64,000 bases of DNA, taken from the NCBI RefSeq assembly GCF_030813415.1, contig NZ_JAUSUF010000005.1, forward strand, positions 62,001 through 126,000, written 5' to 3'. This document shows, in pieces, positions 25,210 through 33,785 of the stretch. Every line of letters begins with the position of its first letter. Position 1 is the first letter of the stretch. Position numbers and translations under genes: made by a program. Below the pieces are notes generated by a model. It searched no databases and was not told the DNA's origin. It worked only from the letters and a program-made list of their open reading frames with translations. Origin of the DNA: Eubacterium multiforme (lineage in GTDB: Bacteria; Bacillota; Clostridia; Clostridiales; Clostridiaceae).

Positions 25210-25260
25210 TTGACAATAGTAATAAATGAATATAAAATATAATCAAACAGTAATAAATGA
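25210..25260 (+). promoter_or_regulatory. Promoter and direct-repeat operator of the glycyl-radical operon
   Basis: TTGACA (25210-25215), 17 bases, TAAAAT (25233-25238) form the promoter. The 12-base sequence AGTAATAAATGA occurs exactly twice, at 25218-25229 (between -35 and -10) and 25249-25260 (just after the start site), 31 bases or three helical turns apart. A third partial copy, GAATAAATGA, is at 25178-25187. The arrangement fits repression by the divergent DeoR-type regulator. Confidence 0.6.
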
Positions 25261-25295
25261 CAATGAACGAGAATAGAATTAAGAGGGTGATTAAA

Positions 25296-26198
25296 ATGAC
25301 CAAAGCAGTTGTCTGTGAAATTGAAAGATATGCAACTCATGATGGTCCTGGAATTAGAACAGTAGTCTTTTTAAAAGGATGTCCATTAAAGTGTATATGG
25401 TGTGCCAATCCAGAAACCCAAAGAAAAGAAAATGAAATTTATTACAACTTAAATAAATGTATTAAATGTTTAAGATGTGTAAAGAGCTGTAAAAATGGTG
25501 CTTTAACCTTTGAAAATGGAAAGATAGTAATAAATAAGGAAAAATGCAATTTATGTGGTCTTTGTATAAAAATGTGTCCAATGTCAGCTTTAAATTTTGT
25601 TGGTAAAGAAAGAGATGTTAATGAAGTATTTAAGGAAGTATATAAAGATTTAGTTTTTTATAAAGAGTCTGGTGGAGGGGTTACAGTTTCAGGAGGGGAA
25701 GTATTAGTAAATAAGGAATTTACTAAAGAACTTTTAAGAGAATGTAGAGAAAATTATATAAATACAGCAATTGAAACAAGTGGCTTTGGAAAATTTGAGG
25801 CTCTAGAAGAAATAGCAAACTTATGTGATTTAGTTATGTTTGATATTAAAAATACCTGTGATAGTGAGCATAAAAAACTTACTGGGTTATCAAATAAATT
25901 AATATTAGAAAATTTAGAAAAACTAAGTAAAATTCATAACAATATAATAATTAGAGTTCCTGTTATACCAGGATGCAATAATAGTGTTGAAAATATTGAA
26001 AGAGTTTCATATATAGCAAATAAAAATAATATTAAAGAAGTTCATTTATTACCATATCATTCTTTAGGAAAGGAAAAATATAATCAGCTTCAAAGGGATT
26101 ATGAATTAAAATCTCTAAAAAATCTTAAAGAAAGTGATGTGGAATATTTAAAAAATATTATAGAAAATAGTGGATTAAAATGTGTTATTGGAGGATAA
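25296..26198 (+). CDS. Glycyl-radical enzyme activating protein (radical SAM)
   Basis: 300 residues from ATG 25296, which has AGAGGG 8 bases upstream; further in-frame ATGs at 25257 and 25263 lack a ribosome site. The radical-SAM cluster is Cys29-x3-Cys33-x2-Cys36 (GCPLKCIWC). Two inserted ferredoxin-type clusters follow: Cys55/58/61/65 and Cys84/87/90/94. This two-ferredoxin layout is typical of activases for the dehydratase-like glycyl-radical enzymes rather than of classic PflA, which lacks the insert. It installs the glycyl radical on the enzyme encoded 15 bases downstream, using S-adenosylmethionine. Confidence 0.95.
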   Translation: MTKAVVCEIERYATHDGPGIRTVVFLKGCPLKCIWCANPETQRKENEIYYNLNKCIKCLRCVKSCKNGALTFENGKIVINKEKCNLCGLCIKMCPMSALNFVGKERDVNEVFKEVYKDLVFYKESGGGVTVSGGEVLVNKEFTKELLRECRENYINTAIETSGFGKFEALEEIANLCDLVMFDIKNTCDSEHKKLTGLSNKLILENLEKLSKIHNNIIIRVPVIPGCNNSVENIERVSYIANKNNIKEVHLLPYHSLGKEKYNQLQRDYELKSLKNLKESDVEYLKNIIENSGLKCVIGG

Positions 26199-26213
26199 GG
26201 AGGAAAGTTTATT

Positions 26214-28619
26214 ATGAAAAATTATGAAATTAAAAGTGAGAGAGTTAAAAAGTTAAGAGAATCAGTATTATCACAAACGCCTATGGTATGTATAGAAAGA
26301 GCTAGATATGTAACAGAGGCTTATAAAGAAAATGAAGCAGAACCAATTTATATAAAAAGAGCAAAAGCTGTTGAAAAGATATTAGAAAATATGACAATAT
26401 ATATTAAAGATGGTGAACTAATTGTTGGTAATCAAGCATCAAGTGAAAGAACAGCTCCTGTTTTCCCAGAATATGCAGTACAATGGATGGAAGATGAAAT
26501 AAAGGAAAAAGGAAATTTTGATAAAAGAGATGGAGATAATTTTCATCTGCCAGAGGAAGATATAGATGAACTTTTAGAAATAGTTCAATATTGGAAGGGT
26601 AAAACTTTAAGAGATAAATGTTTTGCTGTTATGCCAAAGGAAATAGAAGATGCAATTAATGTAAAGGTTATCCATGGGGAAGGGAATATGACATCAGGAG
26701 ATGGACATATAGTTCCTGATTTTGAAAAAGCATTAAATATTGGTTTAAGTGGAATTATAGAAGAGGCAAGAGAAAAACTAAATAGCTTAGACATAAGTGA
26801 AAATGATGCTTTAAGGAAAAAAGGATTTTTAGAATCAGTAATTATTACAAATGAGGCAGTAATTAAGTTTGCAGAAAGATATTCAAAACTTGCAATAGAA
26901 CTTGCACAAATTGAAGAGGATGAAAAAAGAAGAGAAGAATTATTAGAAATAGCTAAAGTTTGTGAAAGAGTTCCAAAGGAAACTCCAAGAACATTTTATG
27001 AAGCAGTTCAAATGATCTGGTTTATTCATTTAGTTATTCAAATTGAAAGTAATGGACATTCAGCATCTTTAGGAAGAGTGGATCAATATCTTTATAAATT
27101 CTATAAACATGATATTGAAAATGGAATTATAAATAGGGAAGAAGCTAAGGAACTTTTAGAATGTTTATGGGTAAAATTATATTCAATATTAAAGGTTAGA
27201 CCAACTTCTCATGCAGGTTATGGGGCAGGTTATCCAACATATCAAAATGTAACAATAGGTGGTTCAAATTTTGATGGAACAGATGCTGTAAATGAATTAA
27301 GTTACCTTATATTAGAAAGTGTTGCAGAGGCAAAGCTTACTCAACCAAATCTTTCAGCTAGATTACATGCAAATAGTCCAGAAAGATTTCTTCGTGAATG
27401 TGCAAATGTTATAGCAACTGGATTTGGTATGCCAGCTCTTCACACTGATGAAATTATAGTGCCAGCTCTTTTAAATAAGGGAGTAGATTTTAAAGATGCA
27501 TATAATTATACAATGGTTGGATGTGTTGAAGTGGCTGTTCCAGGTAAATGGGGATATAGATGTACAGGAATGACATTTTTAAATATGATAAAGGCTTTAG
27601 AACTTACTTTAAATGATGGATATGATAAGAGAACAGGGAAAACACTTTTATCAGGTAATGGAAAATTAACTGACTTTAATACCTTTGAGGAACTTTGGAA
27701 GGCATGGGAGAAAAATATAGCTTATTATACAAAGCTAACAGTTGCATTAGATAAACTTGCAGACACTCATTTAGAAGAATTCCCAGATATACTTTGTTCA
27801 TCACTAGTAGATGACTGTATAGGAAGAGGAAAGACAATTAAAGAAGGTGGCTCAGTATACGATTTTATTGCAGGACTTCAAGTTGGACTTTCAAATGTAG
27901 CAAATTCTTTTGCAGCATTAAAGAGTGTAGTTTATGAAAATAAATATTTAAGTACAAAGGAAGTAATGGAAGCTCTAAAAAATAATTTTAGTGGAGAAAA
28001 TGGAGAAGTAATTAAAAAGATATTACTTGAAGCACCTAAGTATGGAAATGATATAGACTATGTAGATAATATTGCAAAGGAAGCTTATGATACTTATATA
28101 AAAGAAATTAAAAAATATAGAACAACAAGGTATGGAAAAGGTCCTATTGGCTGCAAATATGGATTATCAACTTCAGGAATTTCTTCAAATGTACCAATGG
28201 GAACAGTAACAGGTGCAACACCAGATGGAAGAATGGCTTGGACACCAGCAGCTGAAGGAGCATCACCAGTACAGGGAACAGATACAAATGGACCAACATC
28301 TGTTTTAAAATCAATAACAAAGTTACCAACAATTTTAATGACAGGAGGACAACTTTTAAATCAAAAGTTCTCACCAGAGTTATTAAAGGGAGAGGCACAG
28401 TTTGAAAAGTTTGTTGCCTTAATAAGATCCTTTGTTTTAATGAAGGGATGGCATATTCAATTTAATATTATTTCAACAGAAACTTTAAGGGCAGCACAAA
28501 AGGATCCAGAAAAATATAGAGATGTAATTGTTAGAGTTGCAGGTTATTGTGCACAATTTATAACATTAGATCCAACAACACAAGAAGATATTATAAAGAG
28601 AACAGAAGAAAAATTATAA
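26214..28619 (+). CDS. Glycyl-radical enzyme, dehydratase/eliminase-type (annotated in databases as PFL2/formate acetyltransferase-like)
   Basis: 801 residues. The radical glycine is Gly777 in RVAGYCAQF near the C terminus. The catalytic loop reads VGCVEV with Cys437 and Glu439. True pyruvate formate-lyase has two adjacent cysteines, so this is not PFL; the Cys-x-Glu pattern is that of radical dehydratases and C-O or C-N lyases. It lies between its activase and a fructose-6-phosphate-aldolase gene, with a DeoR regulator opposite. That set matches E. coli ybiW/pflD-type clusters, for which ring-opening of 1,5-anhydrohexitol 6-phosphates to 1-deoxyfructose 6-phosphate has been reported. Substrate is inferred, not shown. 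Confidence 0.9.
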   Translation: MKNYEIKSERVKKLRESVLSQTPMVCIERARYVTEAYKENEAEPIYIKRAKAVEKILENMTIYIKDGELIVGNQASSERTAPVFPEYAVQWMEDEIKEKGNFDKRDGDNFHLPEEDIDELLEIVQYWKGKTLRDKCFAVMPKEIEDAINVKVIHGEGNMTSGDGHIVPDFEKALNIGLSGIIEEAREKLNSLDISENDALRKKGFLESVIITNEAVIKFAERYSKLAIELAQIEEDEKRREELLEIAKVCERVPKETPRTFYEAVQMIWFIHLVIQIESNGHSASLGRVDQYLYKFYKHDIENGIINREEAKELLECLWVKLYSILKVRPTSHAGYGAGYPTYQNVTIGGSNFDGTDAVNELSYLILESVAEAKLTQPNLSARLHANSPERFLRECANVIATGFGMPALHTDEIIVPALLNKGVDFKDAYNYTMVGCVEVAVPGKWGYRCTGMTFLNMIKALELTLNDGYDKRTGKTLLSGNGKLTDFNTFEELWKAWEKNIAYYTKLTVALDKLADTHLEEFPDILCSSLVDDCIGRGKTIKEGGSVYDFIAGLQVGLSNVANSFAALKSVVYENKYLSTKEVMEALKNNFSGENGEVIKKILLEAPKYGNDIDYVDNIAKEAYDTYIKEIKKYRTTRYGKGPIGCKYGLSTSGISSNVPMGTVTGATPDGRMAWTPAAEGASPVQGTDTNGPTSVLKSITKLPTILMTGGQLLNQKFSPELLKGEAQFEKFVALIRSFVLMKGWHIQFNIISTETLRAAQKDPEKYRDVIVRVAGYCAQFITLDPTTQEDIIKRTEEKL

Positions 28620-28638
28620 TTTTTAGGGGGAAATATTT

Positions 28639-29319
28639 ATGATATACATGTTAGATACAGCTAATTTAAATGCTATAAGAAAGGCTTTTGATATATATCC
28701 AATAACAGGAGTAACAACAAATCCAACAATAATATCAAAGGAAAATAGAGATTTTATAGGATTACTAAAGGAAATTAGAAAAATTATTGGAGAAGATACA
28801 ATGCTTCATGCACAAGTTATAGGAAAAAGTGCAGAGAATATGATAAAGGAAGCTAAATATCTTAATGAAACAATAGGAGGAAACTTTTATGTGAAGATTC
28901 CTGTTACAAAAGAAGGTATTAAAGCTATAAGAGTATTAAGCAAAGAAGGAATAAATATAACAGCAACTGCAATATTTACAGCACAACAAGCACTTATGGC
29001 AGCTGTAAGTGGTGCAAAATTTGTAGCTCCTTATGTAAATAGAATTGATAATATAAGTGGAAATGGAGTAGAAGTAGTTAAGGATATTATAGAAGAACTT
29101 AAATTATATAATTTAGACTGCAAAGTTTTAGCAGCTTCATTTAAAAATGTTCAACAAGTTCAAGATTTATCAAGAAATGGAGTTCATTCAGTAACTGTTA
29201 ATCCAGATATAATGGATAAAATGTTAGAGCATCCATTAACAGACTGGAGTGTAGATCAATTTATTAATGATTGGGAAAAGGTTTATGGAGAAGGAAAATT
29301 AACAACAGATGTAAAATAG
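28639..29319 (+). CDS. fsa: Fructose-6-phosphate aldolase (FSA), transaldolase-like
   Basis: 226 residues, the small transaldolase family. The Schiff-base lysine is Lys86 in GGNFYVKIPVT, close to Lys85 of E. coli FsaA. Other family text is TTNPTIISKE and GVHSVTVNPD. FSA enzymes cleave fructose 6-phosphate or, better, 1-deoxy sugars into glyceraldehyde 3-phosphate and dihydroxyacetone or hydroxyacetone. It starts 20 bases after the glycyl-radical enzyme stop and is last in the operon. In the inferred pathway it would split 1-deoxyfructose 6-phosphate. Confidence 0.92.
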   Translation: MIYMLDTANLNAIRKAFDIYPITGVTTNPTIISKENRDFIGLLKEIRKIIGEDTMLHAQVIGKSAENMIKEAKYLNETIGGNFYVKIPVTKEGIKAIRVLSKEGINITATAIFTAQQALMAAVSGAKFVAPYVNRIDNISGNGVEVVKDIIEELKLYNLDCKVLAASFKNVQQVQDLSRNGVHSVTVNPDIMDKMLEHPLTDWSVDQFINDWEKVYGEGKLTTDVK

Positions 29320-29351
29320 TCAACATATAAATAAAAAGTGATATATTTAAT

Positions 29352-29417
29352 AAAAAGGCAAAGTAATAAATAGATAGGAATATTATTTCTTAGAAGTTTT
29401 ATACTTTGTCTTTTTTA
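29352..29417 (+). terminator. Probable terminator of the glycyl-radical operon
   Basis: AAAAAGGCAAAGTA (29352-29365) pairs with TACTTTGTCTTTTT (29402-29415) with one G.T wobble, across a loop of about 36 bases, and ends in a T tract. Confidence 0.65.
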
Positions 29418-29512
29418 TTATTATAATTGTTAAGATAACTTCTTTCCTTGTATTTTAATTGTTAAGTTGTGATAAAATATGTGTATATCTAAAGTAATGT
29501 GGAGGAAAAGTT

Positions 29513-30049
29513 GTGGATAAAGTTTTAAAAATGTTTATAGCTTTCTTTAAGATAGGAGCTTTCACCTTTGGTGGTGGATATGCCATGATTCCTATTATTG
29601 AAGAGGAAGTAGTAAATAAACAAAAATGGGTAAGTAAAGAAGAGTTTATGGATATGTTAGTTGTATCTCAAAGTTTTCCAGGTGCAATGTCTATAAATTG
29701 TTCTATTTTTATTGGTTATAAGATAGCAGGAGTTTTGGGCGGTGTAATAGCCCTTCTTGGAGTTGCACTCCCTTCATTCTTAATAATATTAATAGTAGCT
29801 ACTTTCTTTATGAAATTTAGGGAAAATTATTATGTTAATCTTGTATTTAAAGGAATATCAGCAGCTGTTCCAGTATTAGTTTTAACAGGAGTTATTAGTT
29901 TAGCTAAAGGGGTAGATAAAAATATAAGAAATGGAATAACAATAGTTTTAGCATTAATAGCTTTAGTTATATTTAAGGTTAATCCTATTATAGTAGTTGT
30001 AGCTGCTGCCATTTATGGAGCTGTATTTTTAAGGGAGAAGGTGAAATAG
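29513..30049 (+). CDS. Chromate transporter family protein, half-size (first of pair)
   Basis: 178 residues with five to six hydrophobic segments. The CHR domain signature is near the start (FKIGAFTFGGGYAMIP, 12-27) followed by SQSFPGAMSIN. Half-size CHR proteins occur as adjacent pairs that form a heterodimer in Bacillus. They extrude chromate or transport a related anion; the natural substrate here is unknown. GTG 29513 is preceded by GGAGG 7 bases upstream. The second half starts on the base after its stop codon. Confidence 0.92.
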   Translation: MDKVLKMFIAFFKIGAFTFGGGYAMIPIIEEEVVNKQKWVSKEEFMDMLVVSQSFPGAMSINCSIFIGYKIAGVLGGVIALLGVALPSFLIILIVATFFMKFRENYYVNLVFKGISAAVPVLVLTGVISLAKGVDKNIRNGITIVLALIALVIFKVNPIIVVVAAAIYGAVFLREKVK

Positions 30050-30580
30050 GTGAGTTTAGTAATACAATTATTTTTAACCTTCTTAAAAATAGGAACCTTT
30101 AGTTTTGGTGGTGGATATGCCATGATACCATTTATACAAAGTGAAATAATTGAAAATCATCATTGGATAAGTGGTAAAGTATTTATGGATATAATAGGAA
30201 TTTCTCAGATGACTCCAGGACCAGTAGCTATAAATTCAGCAACTTTTGTTGGATATAAAGTATTTGGAGTTTTAGGTAGTGTAGGAGCTACTTTAGGAGT
30301 TGTAACAACATCATTTATATTAGTATCTATAGCATCAAAGGCTATGGAAAAATTTAAAGAATCAAAAATTTTAAAAGGTGCATTACTTGGTATGAGACCA
30401 GTTCTTATAGCACTAATAATACAGGCTTTTTTAGATTTAGCTAAAGATGCTTATGTAGATGTTAAATCTGTGATAATAACTTTAATAATAGGAGCTTTAT
30501 TATTATCTAAAAAGGTTCATCCTATAATATCAATAGTACTAGCAGGTATTTTTGGAGTTGTATTTTATGGAATTTTTTAA
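30050..30580 (+). CDS. Chromate transporter family protein, half-size (second of pair)
   Basis: 176 residues, homologous to its neighbour: LKIGTFSFGGGYAMIPFIQ near 12-30 and SQMTPGPVAINSATFVGYK near 56-74. The GTG start at 30050 directly follows the TAG of the first gene (30047-30049), with AGAAGGTGA upstream as ribosome site, so the two are translationally coupled. The PGPVAIN version of the second motif differs from PGAMSIN in the partner, consistent with the two halves having distinct roles. Confidence 0.92.
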   Translation: MSLVIQLFLTFLKIGTFSFGGGYAMIPFIQSEIIENHHWISGKVFMDIIGISQMTPGPVAINSATFVGYKVFGVLGSVGATLGVVTTSFILVSIASKAMEKFKESKILKGALLGMRPVLIALIIQAFLDLAKDAYVDVKSVIITLIIGALLLSKKVHPIISIVLAGIFGVVFYGIF

Positions 30581-30623
30581 TAAAAAAGCATATTCTTAAA
30601 TGTAATGTAAATATATTATTAAT

Positions 30624-30638
30624 TGATAATAATTATTA
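30624..30638 (+). promoter_or_regulatory. Candidate Fur box upstream of heme oxygenase
   Basis: TGATAAT-A-ATTATTA matches the Fur 7-1-7 pattern (TGATAATnATTATCA) at 13 of 14 informative bases. It lies about 180 bases before the heme oxygenase start. High AT content lowers the weight of the match. Confidence 0.4.
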
Positions 30639-30815
30639 AGTAATAGGGAGAGAATTGAATTAAATATTAGAAAAATAGGCTTTTTATAGAGAATTTAAGA
30701 GAAATAGAGGAAATAAGGACATTGAATGTTTTATTTTAATAGATTATTATTTAGCCATAAACAAGAGATAAATAGTAGATATACATTAAAATAAAATATT
30801 TAAGAAGGTGTTTTT

Positions 30816-31463
30816 ATGAATTCTTTTATGAATGAAATTAGAAAAAATAATCAAGTTTTACATGATTCAGCTGAAAAGACAGGTTTTTTAAAAAGACTTA
30901 TGGATGGAAAGGCTTCAAAGGAAAGTTACGCAGAATATTTATTCAACATATATGAAATATATAAAACTATAGAATTTAATCTAGAAAAGTATAGAGAAAA
31001 TTCAGTAGTTAATGATTTTGCTATTAAGAAAGTTTATCGTACAGAGGAAATTTATAAAGATTTAAAATTCTTATTAGGAGAAAAACTTAGCGAAATGAGA
31101 TTACTAGCTTCAACAAAAGCATATATAGAAAGAATAAATGAAGTTAGCGAAAAGCAACCAGAATTATTAGTAGCACATGCATATAGCAGATATTTAGCAG
31201 ATCTTTTTGGTGGAAGAAGTATATATAAAATGCTTAGAGAATCATATGAAATTGATCCAAAAGGTTTAAATTATTATGTTTATGATGAAGTTTTTGAAGA
31301 TGCAGATGATATGAGAGCATTTGTTATGGAATATCATGGAATGCTAAATGAAGTTGAATTTGATAGAAAACTTGAAGAAAAATTTATTAATGAGGTATCT
31401 AATTCATATATTTACAATATAGCTATTTCAAATGAATTAGAAATTAAACTTTATAACAAATAA
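30816..31463 (+). CDS. Biliverdin-producing heme oxygenase
   Basis: 215 residues, the usual size of bacterial heme oxygenases. The proximal heme ligand is His16 in LHDSAEKTGFLKRL, and the distal helix is AHAYSRYLADLFGGRSI with the flexible glycine pair. The enzyme opens heme to biliverdin, CO and iron using oxygen. In clostridial pathogens it serves iron acquisition and heme or oxygen defence. ATG 30816 is preceded by AAGAAGGTG. A Fur-like site upstream suggests iron control. It is monocistronic with its own terminator. Confidence 0.9.
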   Translation: MNSFMNEIRKNNQVLHDSAEKTGFLKRLMDGKASKESYAEYLFNIYEIYKTIEFNLEKYRENSVVNDFAIKKVYRTEEIYKDLKFLLGEKLSEMRLLASTKAYIERINEVSEKQPELLVAHAYSRYLADLFGGRSIYKMLRESYEIDPKGLNYYVYDEVFEDADDMRAFVMEYHGMLNEVEFDRKLEEKFINEVSNSYIYNIAISNELEIKLYNK

Positions 31464-31472
31464 AATTTATTT

Positions 31473-31512
31473 AAAGACTGTATTCCAAAAGTAGGAATAT
31501 GGTCTTTTTTTA
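31473..31512 (+). terminator. Terminator of heme oxygenase gene
   Basis: AAAGACTGTATTCC (31473-31486) pairs with GGAATATGGTCTTT (31494-31507), two G.T wobbles, followed by a T tract. Confidence 0.88.
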
Positions 31513-31582
31513 TAGAAGTAAATATAATAATGAAAAGTTGGGAATTTATAAATATATTAATTAATTTTTAGGAGGAAATAAA

Positions 31583-32779
31583 ATGATTAAAGTTATAAAG
31601 AATATTAAATTATATTCTCCAAAAAGTTTAGGCAGAAAAGATATAGTTTTAGTAGGAGATAAAATAGAAGGAATATATGATAGCATAAATGTTCCAAAGG
31701 ATTTTATAAATATTGAAATTATAGATGGCAGTAACAAATATGCCTTTCCAGGATTTATTGATGGTCATGTACATTTAATTGGAGGTGGTGGAGAAGGTGG
31801 CTTTAAAACAAGAACACCAGAATTACAATTAAGCAATTTAACTACAGCTGGAATTACAACTGTTAATGGGTGTATTGGAACTGATGGAGTTTGTAGAAAT
31901 ATGAGATCATTAGTTGCTAAGGTTAAGGGATTAAAGGAAGAGGGAATTACAGCAACATGCTATACAGGTTCCTATGATGTTCCTGTAAAAACTATGACAG
32001 AAAGTATAAAGGGAGATTTAATGGTTGTAGATGAAATTATAGGTGTTGGAGAGATTGCTCTATCAGACAATAGAAGTTCCGAGCCAAGATTAGATCAGTT
32101 TATAAATTTAGTTGCAGAGGCTAGAGTTGGAGGCCTTCTTTCAAATAAGTCTGGAATTGTTAATATTCATTTAGGTGGAGGAGCTAGAAGGTTAGACTTT
32201 TTATTTAAAATGTTAGATGAAACAGAGATACCAGCTACTCAAGTATTACCAACTCATATGAGCAGAACAAAGGAACTTTTAGATGCAGGGGTAGAGTGGA
32301 TAAAAAGAGGAGGTTATATTGACCTAACAACAAGTTCAGATCCTGATAATTTAGAAAAGGGAGAAATGATTGCATCAAAGGCATTAAAATATCTTTTAGA
32401 TAAAGGATTACCAATAGAAAAAATAACTTTTACATCAGATGGAAATGGAAGTATGCCTATATTTGATGAAGATGGAAAGCTAAAGGGTCTTGGAATATGT
32501 AGTGTAAAATCCCTTTATGAATCAATAAAAGAGTCAATATTAAATGAAGGTATAGCAATTGAAGATGCTTTAAAAGTAGCAACTTCAAATGTGGCAGATG
32601 TTCTTAAATTAAATAGTAAAGGAAGAATTGAAGAGGGAAAGGATGCAGACATAGTTATAGTTAATGAAAAGGATTTATCAATTGATAAAGTTATAGCTAT
32701 GGGAAAGATTATGGTTGATGAAGGAAAGGCAAAAATAACAGGAACTTTTGAAAATGCTATTAAAAAGTCTTTTGATTAA
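31583..32779 (+). CDS. iadA: Beta-aspartyl peptidase (isoaspartyl dipeptidase)
   Basis: 398 residues, amidohydrolase fold. It cleaves beta-aspartyl dipeptides arising from damaged proteins. Metal ligands visible are His62 and His64 (DGHVHLIGGGGEGG), His196 (NIHLGGG), His225 (THMSR) and Asp286 (TSDGNGS). At the place of the carboxylated bridging lysine of E. coli IadA the sequence reads GVGEIALSD, with Glu157. The ATG at 31583 has GGAGG upstream. It is monocistronic. Confidence 0.9.
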   Translation: MIKVIKNIKLYSPKSLGRKDIVLVGDKIEGIYDSINVPKDFINIEIIDGSNKYAFPGFIDGHVHLIGGGGEGGFKTRTPELQLSNLTTAGITTVNGCIGTDGVCRNMRSLVAKVKGLKEEGITATCYTGSYDVPVKTMTESIKGDLMVVDEIIGVGEIALSDNRSSEPRLDQFINLVAEARVGGLLSNKSGIVNIHLGGGARRLDFLFKMLDETEIPATQVLPTHMSRTKELLDAGVEWIKRGGYIDLTTSSDPDNLEKGEMIASKALKYLLDKGLPIEKITFTSDGNGSMPIFDEDGKLKGLGICSVKSLYESIKESILNEGIAIEDALKVATSNVADVLKLNSKGRIEEGKDADIVIVNEKDLSIDKVIAMGKIMVDEGKAKITGTFENAIKKSFD

Positions 32780-32814
32780 AAGGAAAATAATGTATAATTA
32801 ATATAAGATAATTA

Positions 32815-32856
32815 GGTCGTTAAATTAGATAAATTTCTATTTAATGACCCTTTTTA
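32815..32856 (+). terminator. Terminator of iadA
   Basis: GGTCGTTAAATTAGA (32815-32829) pairs with TCTATTTAATGACC (32836-32849), one wobble and one bulge, followed by CTTTTT. Confidence 0.82.
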
Positions 32857-32910
32857 TTATGGGTTTTGGTATTATTGTGGGAATTTAAAATAAATGATAT
32901 GGGAGGGTAT

Positions 32911-33771
32911 ATGGAAGCTTTAAGAATTAACTCCTTAACTAAATATTGTAATGGTAAAAAGATAATTAAAAACATTAGTTTTGATGTTAATGAAGGGGAA
33001 ATAGTAGGGATTGCAGGTCCAAATGGTTCTGGAAAATCAATATTAATGGAGATGTTACTTAATTTTTCTTCTCCATCAAGTGGGAATATTAGTATTTTGG
33101 GACTAGATTCTAAAGATAAGGCTAAAGAAATTGAGGATATAGTGGGATATGTACCAAGTGAAATAGCTTTTTCTAAAAATTTAAAAGTAAAAGATATTTT
33201 TAAGAGCAAAGAAAATAATTTAGAGGATAAAATAAATGATTTATGCAGAAAGTTTCAAATAAATAAAAATAAAAGGATAGGAGAATTGTCCTTTGGAAAT
33301 AGAAAAAAAGTAGCAATTATTAATGCTATTATAAAAAATCCTAAGATTATTATTTTGGATGAGCCTACTAGCAGTGTAGATGAAGATGTTAAAAAGATAA
33401 TATTTGAAATAATATTAGAGGAAAACAATAAGGGAACAACTATATTAATATCAAGTAATAACTTAAATGATATTCAAAAATATTGTGATAAGGTAGTAAT
33501 TATTAGAAAAGGAAAAGTTATAGATATAAAAAATATGAAAATTATAAAAAATTTTCTTAAGAAGAAGATTATTTTAAAAACTAATGAAAGTATGGAAAGA
33601 GATATAAGAATATTTGGAGGAGAAAGTGTAAAGAGAGAGAAAAATTATATTGAATTTTTATATGATGGAGATATAAATAGATTAATTAAATTTTTAGCAT
33701 GTTATGAAATAGACGATATAGTTTTAGAAGAAGAAAACATTATACAAAATGTATTTAATTATTATAAATAA
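32911..33771 (+). CDS. Orphan ABC-type ATPase with altered catalytic motifs
   Basis: 286 residues from ATG 32911, which has GGGAGGG upstream; an earlier ATG at 32866 lacks one. It resembles exporter ATPases but has no permease next to it. Walker A is GPNGSGKSI, with Ile44 where Ser or Thr should follow Lys-Ser. The signature region is LSFGN (126-130) instead of LSGGQ. Walker B (IIILDEPTSSVD) is intact. The H-loop reads LISSNNL with Asn183 in place of the switch histidine. The C terminus (about 205-286) is a charged accessory domain. Reduced hydrolysis or a regulatory role is plausible; which membrane partner it serves is unknown. Confidence 0.8.
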   Translation: MEALRINSLTKYCNGKKIIKNISFDVNEGEIVGIAGPNGSGKSILMEMLLNFSSPSSGNISILGLDSKDKAKEIEDIVGYVPSEIAFSKNLKVKDIFKSKENNLEDKINDLCRKFQINKNKRIGELSFGNRKKVAIINAIIKNPKIIILDEPTSSVDEDVKKIIFEIILEENNKGTTILISSNNLNDIQKYCDKVVIIRKGKVIDIKNMKIIKNFLKKKIILKTNESMERDIRIFGGESVKREKNYIEFLYDGDINRLIKFLACYEIDDIVLEEENIIQNVFNYYK

Positions 33772-33785
33772 AAATATAGTTAAAG

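Noticed and set aside
26214-28619. Calling the glycyl-radical enzyme pyruvate formate-lyase
   Set aside because: The catalytic loop has a single Cys (GCVE) rather than adjacent cysteines, and the neighbours are a two-ferredoxin activase and an FSA aldolase.
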